Origin: Methylobacter sp.
Lineage (GTDB): Bacteria > Pseudomonadota > Gammaproteobacteria > Methylococcales > Methylomonadaceae
Direction of reading: 5' to 3'
Assembly (NCBI GenBank): GCA_004299305.1
Contig: SCPZ01000016.1
Coordinates: forward strand, 1 to 37,202
DNA: 37,202 nucleotides
Part shown: positions 32,901 to 37,202 of the stretch, piece after piece
How positions within the stretch are numbered: the stretch's first letter is position 1
Layout of the letters: every line of letters starts with the position of its first letter
Program-made: the position numbers and the translations under genes
Notes under the pieces: model-generated
What the model saw: only the letters and a program-made list of their open reading frames with translations
What the model was told of the DNA's origin: nothing
Database searches by the model: none

Positions 32901-34064
32901 CTATCTTTTAATAAACCGTTCCAAACGTTGCATGGCTACCGCCATTCTATCTATAGATGTTGTATAGGCAAACCGGATGTAGTGGTTAGCTTCATTGATG
33001 CCGAAGTCTTTTCCCGGCGTTATTGCAAGGCCTTCAGCCTCCAATAAATCCAGCGCAAATTGATAGCTGTCATCGGTAAATCTGGAACAGTTGGCGTAAA
33101 TATAAAATGCGCCGTCCGGCTTGATCGGGATTTCAAAGCCCAAACGCAACAAGGCCTCATAAAGAAAATCTCGCCGCTTTTCAAATTCGGCGCGTCTACG
33201 TTCCAGTTCATCCAGTGTGTGTGGGTCAAATGCGGCTAATGCGGCATATTGCGAATGGGTGGCGGTGGCGATAAATATGTTCTGCGCCAACTTTTCGGTG
33301 GCATCGACAAATTCTTCCGGCACGATCAGCCAGCCGACCCGCCAGCCGGTCATGCCGAAATATTTGGAAAAACTGTTGATCACAAATACATTGTCGCTAA
33401 ACGCCAGCGCCGTTGTTGCATGTTCGCCATAAACCAGTCCATGATAAATCTCATCCGAATAAAAACAGCCGCCTAATTCATTAACGGTGTGTACGGCTTG
33501 CTCTAGTTGTGCTGGAGCGATGAGGGTGCCGGTAGGATTTGACGGCGATGCAATCAGTACGCCTTTAGTGGTTTTCGTCCAATGCTGCTTGATGTGCGCG
33601 GCGGTCAGTTGGTAACGGCTGGAAGCATCGACCGGGATAGTTCTGGCTTTGCCGTCAAACAACTTAATAAAATTGCTGTTACAGGGGTAGCAGGGGTCGG
33701 CCATAAGCAGTTCTTCCCCCGGATTAAGGCTAGCCCCAAGTGCTAATAAAAATGCCCCTGAGGCGCCTGGTGTTACAAAAATACGTTTCTTGTCCACCGT
33801 CACCGAATAACGCTGTTGATAAAACCCGGAAATTTTTTCACGCAGCTCAGGCAATCCCGCCGCCGGGGTATATTTCACTGCGCCGGTTTTAAGTTGATTA
33901 ACGCCAGCCTCAACAATGGCTTGTTGGGTCGCAAAATCAGGCTCACCGATTTCCATGTGAATGACATCTTTGCCCAGCGCCTCCAATTGTTTTGCTCGCC
34001 GCAGCAGCTCCATGACATAAAAGGGAGTAATCCCTTGCGTTCGCTTTGCCAGTCGCACATCCAT
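32901..34064 (-). CDS. PLP-dependent class I/II aminotransferase
   Basis: A 387-residue fold type I aminotransferase. The PLP lysine is in VINSFSKYFGMTGWRVGW, the aromatic ring-binding segment is TPGASGAFLLALG, and ASPSNPTGT and YSDEIYHGLVY hold the cofactor-contacting Asn and Asp/Tyr; the substrate-carboxylate Arg is in the final YIRFAYTTS. It belongs to the broad aspartate/alanine/aromatic group, and the exact amino acid cannot be read from sequence. The start at 34064 (MDVRLAKRTQGITPF) is preferred because AGGTG lies eight bases ahead; an in-frame ATG at 34082 would add six residues and overlaps that site. It is divergent from dksA over 113 bases. No pathway neighbour clarifies its role. 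Confidence 0.88.
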   Translation of the reverse strand: MDVRLAKRTQGITPFYVMELLRRAKQLEALGKDVIHMEIGEPDFATQQAIVEAGVNQLKTGAVKYTPAAGLPELREKISGFYQQRYSVTVDKKRIFVTPGASGAFLLALGASLNPGEELLMADPCYPCNSNFIKLFDGKARTIPVDASSRYQLTAAHIKQHWTKTTKGVLIASPSNPTGTLIAPAQLEQAVHTVNELGGCFYSDEIYHGLVYGEHATTALAFSDNVFVINSFSKYFGMTGWRVGWLIVPEEFVDATEKLAQNIFIATATHSQYAALAAFDPHTLDELERRRAEFEKRRDFLYEALLRLGFEIPIKPDGAFYIYANCSRFTDDSYQFALDLLEAEGLAITPGKDFGINEANHYIRFAYTTSIDRMAVAMQRLERFIKR

Positions 34065-34177
34065 AATATAGACACCTATCACAAAAGATTCGGATCATAC
34101 CAATAAACCTTGCTATCCGGTTGCTATTCTGCTAAAAATGCGCGGTTTTATTTAATCTTGTCTTAGGAGTTTAATGG

Positions 34178-34612
34178 ATGACCGATAGTTCTAAAACTGG
34201 CGCATCACCTTTCAGTTTTAAGCCTTACCAAGAAGAGGAGGGCGAAGAGTATATGAATACTGCTCAATTGCAGCATTTTGAGACTATTCTTAAAAACTGG
34301 AAAGGCGAATTAATGCACGAAGTGGATCGCACCGTGCATCACATGCAGGATGATGCCTCTAATTTTCCTGATCCTAATGACCGTGCGTCTCAGGAGTCGG
34401 AATTCAGTCTGGAGTTAAGAACTCGTGATCGTGAACGGCGGTTAATCAAGAAAATCGATGAAGCCCTTAAAGAAATTGAGTCAGGGGATTATGGTTATTG
34501 TGAGTCTTGCGGCATTGAAATAGGCATACGCCGTCTGGAAGCCAGACCGACTGCCACTTTGTGCATCGACTGCAAAACACTCGATGAAATTCGCGAAAAA
34601 CAAATGGGTTAA
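34178..34612 (+). CDS. dksA: RNA polymerase-binding transcription factor DksA
   Basis: DksA inserts its coiled coil into the RNA polymerase secondary channel and, with ppGpp, reprograms transcription during starvation. The 144-residue protein is nearly collinear with E. coli DksA. The coiled coil carries the acidic tip DPNDRA (DxxDxA), followed by the long conserved [19 protein letters not shown]. The C-terminal zinc finger has four cysteines in CESCG and CIDC, with [11 protein letters not shown] between them. The start ATG at 34178 follows AGGAG (34165-34169); an out-of-frame ATG at 34174 is followed by an early stop. gluQRS begins two bases after the stop codon, the same order as in E. coli. 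Confidence 0.97.
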   Translation: MTDSSKTGASPFSFKPYQEEEGEEYMNTAQLQHFETILKNWKGELMHEVDRTVHHMQDDASNFPDPNDRASQESEFSLELRTRDRERRLIKKIDEALKEIESGDYGYCESCGIEIGIRRLEARPTATLCIDCKTLDEIREKQMG

Positions 34613-34614
34613 GT

Positions 34615-35517
34615 CTGGATAAACAACCCACCATCGGCCGGTTTGCACCCTCGCCCACCGGCCCTTTACACCTCGGTTCCCTTTATACGGCTCTTGCCGG
34701 TTTTCTTCAAGCCCGCTCACAACAAGGTCTGTGGCTGTTACGCATTGATGATCTTGATACGCCCAGAAACGTAAAAGGCTCCGCCGATGCCATCTTAACA
34801 ACGCTGGAGGCCTTTGGCCTGCATTGGGATGGGGATGTGTGTTATCAAAGCCGATATATTGACGTTTATAACGATATTATCAGCGACCTACAAAAAAATA
34901 AGCTTATCTATCCTTGCACATGCAGCAGAAAAACGCTGATGATTGGTGATAGAGGGCAAGCCCAGCCCGATATTTACCCCGGCTTCTGCCGAGACCGACA
35001 AATCCCGCCTGATTGCCCTTATGCATTGCGCATCAAAGTCGATAAGCGCGTCGTTGCTTTTCAGGATGAATTGCAAGGCCTGATTGCCCATAACCTTGCC
35101 GAGCAAGATGGCGATTTTATCGTAAAACGCAAAGACCGGATTATTGCTTATCAATTTGCCGTGGTGGTTGATGATGACTTACAGCATGTTAATCATATCG
35201 TTCGCGGTTTTGATTTGCTGGATGCAACGCCGAAACAGATCTTTTTGCAGCAGTTGTTGGGCTTTGCTACGCCCGTCTATATGCACGTTCCGGTTATTGT
35301 TGACGAGCAAGGCTATAAACTCAGCAAACAGACCCAGGCAACGGCGGTTGATTTAACAGCGCCGCACAGCGTCATTTTTAAGTTGTTGGTCTTGTTAAAG
35401 CAGAAGCCGCCGCTTGAATTACAGCAAGCCTCGGTAACGGAGCTGCTTAGTTGGGCGATTGCGCATTGGGATCCGAATTGGTTAAAAAATGTTCATGCCG
35501 TTGGAAAAATAGGTTAA
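34615..35517 (+). CDS. gluQRS: Glutamyl-Q tRNA(Asp) synthetase GluQRS, apparent CTG start
   Basis: GluQRS is a truncated GluRS-like enzyme that attaches glutamate to the queuosine in the tRNA-Asp anticodon. The protein contains GRFAPSPTGPLHLGSL (class I HIGH-type motif), LLRIDDLDTPR, the zinc site with YPCTCSRK and later YPGFC, and KLSKQT in place of KMSKS. Family alignment requires translation to begin near base 34615, yet no ATG, GTG or TTG exists in this frame between the upstream in-frame stop (34582-34584) and a GTG at 34837, which would delete the whole HLGS region. The best candidate is CTG at 34615, two bases after the dksA stop, giving 300 residues (DKQPTIGRFAPSP...), the normal length. 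Translation is probably coupled to dksA. A sequencing error is the alternative. Confidence 0.9.
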   Translation: MDKQPTIGRFAPSPTGPLHLGSLYTALAGFLQARSQQGLWLLRIDDLDTPRNVKGSADAILTTLEAFGLHWDGDVCYQSRYIDVYNDIISDLQKNKLIYPCTCSRKTLMIGDRGQAQPDIYPGFCRDRQIPPDCPYALRIKVDKRVVAFQDELQGLIAHNLAEQDGDFIVKRKDRIIAYQFAVVVDDDLQHVNHIVRGFDLLDATPKQIFLQQLLGFATPVYMHVPVIVDEQGYKLSKQTQATAVDLTAPHSVIFKLLVLLKQKPPLELQQASVTELLSWAIAHWDPNWLKNVHAVGKIG

Positions 35518-35528
35518 CCCGAATTACC

Positions 35529-36692
35529 TTAAGCGGAATACATGACTACTCGATTGCGACCTTCCTGTTTGGCACGGTACATGGCTTGATCGGCGGCGGC
35601 TATCAGCGCGTTGAATTCCAGTCCTGCATGTATTGAATCGGAGACCCCGATGCTGATGGTGCTGAGCAGGATTTCGCCATCGAACTCCATCACAGTGGCG
35701 GCATAGGTTTGACGCAAGCGGTCGGCTAATGTCCAGGCATCTTTTTCGATAGTGGAGGGCAGCAAAATACAAAATTCTTCGCCTCCGTAGCGGGCGAAGT
35801 AGTCGTCGCTGCGAATGGTTTTTTGCGCCACCGTCGCCAGGCGCCTTAATACCTCGTCACCCGCCGGATGACCGTAGCGGTCGTTGATGGACTTGAAATG
35901 ATCGACATCGATCATCATGACTGCCAGCGTATCCCCGGTACGGGTACAGCGCGCTGACAGGCGGGCGGCTTCCTGTTCCAGGCTGCGCCGGTTTAGCGCC
36001 CCGGTCAGGCCATCACTTGATGCGAGTTTTTGCAGATCCGAGGCAAGCCGGTAATTCAGCATCAGTACGAGTCCGAAAGCCAGGCACATTTGGGCCATGC
36101 TGCCGATAAAAAGTGTTACAGGGTTGATGAGGTTTTGCGAATAAAGGCTGTAGGTGTTGGGCGGTGCAAGAAAGACCATTGTCGCCCTGGCTAGGAACAT
36201 CGCTGTAACTACTGCGAATGAGGCGCCGGTAAACCAATACGCGGTACGTAGCGGTTGTTCTATGCGAATGAGTAAGGCGCGGGCGCAGGCCGCGTTACCC
36301 AGGGCGAACACCAATGAATTGGCGATGACGCGGTCATGGACATGGGGCTGGAGAACAACGAACCAGAGGTTTTGAGCAAACACCAGTCCGGCCAGTAACC
36401 ACGGCAGATACTTGTTGCAGTATCCGGTCTTAAAGGTTTGGATGCCGTTGAATTGCAAACCTATTCCGGCTGCCATAAAGGTGGCGCCCAATATCAGAAC
36501 CCAAGTGCTGCCGGGTAATGCCAATTGGGTATAGGAAAAACCCAGTCCCAGGCCGATGCATAGACTGCCCATTGCCCAGTGGCGAACCCCGCGCGTGTTA
36601 CCGGCATGTAATCCCGCTAATGTCAGCAAACCGGAAAACAACAGGCTCAACGCGGATATCATCACCATCATCGTGCGGCTGTCGAGATTCAT
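35529..36692 (-). CDS. Membrane GGDEF diguanylate cyclase
   Basis: A 387-residue protein with about six hydrophobic segments in its first 200 residues (uncharacterised sensor region) and a C-terminal GGDEF domain (about 215-385). The catalytic motif is GGEEF in ARYGGEEFCILLPS, a fully active variant in other enzymes. RxxD (RSDD), five residues upstream, is the product-inhibition I-site. MMIDVDHFKSINDRYGHPAGDEVL is the metal- and GTP-binding segment. It should make cyclic di-GMP at the inner membrane; no EAL or HD-GYP domain is present. It converges on gluQRS with only 11 bases between the stop codons. The ribosome site is weak, so the start could be a few codons later (MMVMISALSL). Confidence 0.92.
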   Translation of the reverse strand: MNLDSRTMMVMISALSLLFSGLLTLAGLHAGNTRGVRHWAMGSLCIGLGLGFSYTQLALPGSTWVLILGATFMAAGIGLQFNGIQTFKTGYCNKYLPWLLAGLVFAQNLWFVVLQPHVHDRVIANSLVFALGNAACARALLIRIEQPLRTAYWFTGASFAVVTAMFLARATMVFLAPPNTYSLYSQNLINPVTLFIGSMAQMCLAFGLVLMLNYRLASDLQKLASSDGLTGALNRRSLEQEAARLSARCTRTGDTLAVMMIDVDHFKSINDRYGHPAGDEVLRRLATVAQKTIRSDDYFARYGGEEFCILLPSTIEKDAWTLADRLRQTYAATVMEFDGEILLSTISIGVSDSIHAGLEFNALIAAADQAMYRAKQEGRNRVVMYSA

Positions 36693-37202
36693 TGCGTCAT
36701 CGGGTCGGTGGCGGAAATCTTAAGTTGAATATGCACAATATTCCTATTACGGCTCATCAGGAGTAGCGATGCGGGATGATGTCTGCCCTGAATGGTTTAT
36801 CTTTCAGTTTTTGCAATTCACCGCGGGCTAGTTCCCTATCTAAAAAACGAAAATATGACTGTTTAAAATATATCCTGCCGACAGTCGGTTTGCCGTTCAT
36901 ACAAGAGTTTTATTATATACGATACATCATGACATTAAGTAAGCGTTCAGTTCTATTCTTAGTGCGTATTCCTAAGTAGGCAAGCAAAAGTTTTTTAAAT
37001 AAAAAAACATCTGTTTCTTTATTTACCACGAAGATCATGAAGACAATAGTAACTTCATGCTCTTCATGCTTACTAAAAAATGTGTAACTATTCAGACTTC
37101 GACCGTATTTAGACCTTCCAGGTTTTTAAAACCTGGAAGGTCTTGGCGTAACAATATATTTTTCAATAGGATGATTTAGCCATAAAATTCTAAACGAACC
37201 GT
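36693..37202. other. Non-coding end of window
   Basis: No gene is supported in these 510 bases. Two short open frames (36518-36766 and 36776-36979) have no recognisable product, and the first mostly overlaps the diguanylate cyclase gene. The stretch is AT-rich from about 36840 on and includes CATGAAGA-like short repeats near 37036-37068. The only strong structure is the palindrome at 37111-37143. Confidence 0.5.
37111..37143. repeat. Perfect 16-bp-arm palindrome
   Basis: AGACCTTCCAGGTTTT (37111-37126) and AAAACCTGGAAGGTCT (37128-37143) are exact reverse complements around a single T. Half of this string (ACCTGGAAGGT) is also found inside the repeat at 3524-3574, so it is a dispersed repeat unit. 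Confidence 0.8.

Noticed and set aside
34837-35517. gluQRS starting at GTG 34837
   Set aside because: This would remove the HLGS nucleotide-binding motif and about 74 conserved residues that are encoded in frame upstream.

Overview
The window looks like chromosomal DNA from a gammaproteobacterium. The dksA-gluQRS pair is nearly E. coli-like in order and sequence, and purM, lpxB, ubiA and metA are of gammaproteobacterial type. The lipid A genes gnnA/gnnB beside lpxB, a 354-residue MetA, and many short palindromic repeats between genes would suit a Methylococcales-type methanotroph. That placement is inference: no methane oxidation gene is present.

Layout. 1-457 is repeat-bearing non-coding DNA. 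458-3505 encodes a membrane PAS-GGDEF-EAL cyclic-di-GMP protein. A b561-type cytochrome (3691-4245), an FMN-binding pyridoxamine-phosphate-oxidase-like protein (4395-5027, minus) and ubiA (5481-6353) follow. 6557-11452 is a small accessory island: an OLD-family ATPase/TOPRIM nuclease and a UvrD-like helicase that overlap by one base (Gabija-like anti-phage pair), then a HigB2/HigA2-type toxin-antitoxin pair. A decayed copy of the 3' end of ubiA lies just beyond it at 11628-11710, so the island sits between two ubiA 3' ends. 11939-14650 is a tight row: a small acidic protein, a P-loop protein of unknown role, metA and guaD. 14805-15209 (minus) is an exported protein of unknown function.

15393-19935 carries purM, gnnA, gnnB and lpxB. 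GnnA and GnnB would convert UDP-GlcNAc into its 3-amino analogue and LpxB makes the lipid A disaccharide, so the cell probably makes lipid A with some amide-linked chains on a diaminosugar backbone. Next are a 44-residue membrane peptide, a rhodanese whose N-terminal part appears to contain a translated dispersed repeat, and a Uma2-family protein. 21621-32554 is filled by three large RTX proteins in tandem (905, 1438 and 1185 residues), built from beta-rich adhesin modules and probably exported by a type I system not in this window.

32901-36692 holds a PLP aminotransferase (minus), dksA, gluQRS (apparently starting at CTG two bases after dksA) and a membrane GGDEF diguanylate cyclase (minus). 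The last 510 bases show no gene, only a perfect palindrome.

The intergenic DNA is unusually rich in inverted repeats of several families, some of them nested. The most notable observations are the ubiA remnant bounding the defence island, the repeat inside the rhodanese gene, and the modular RTX cluster.
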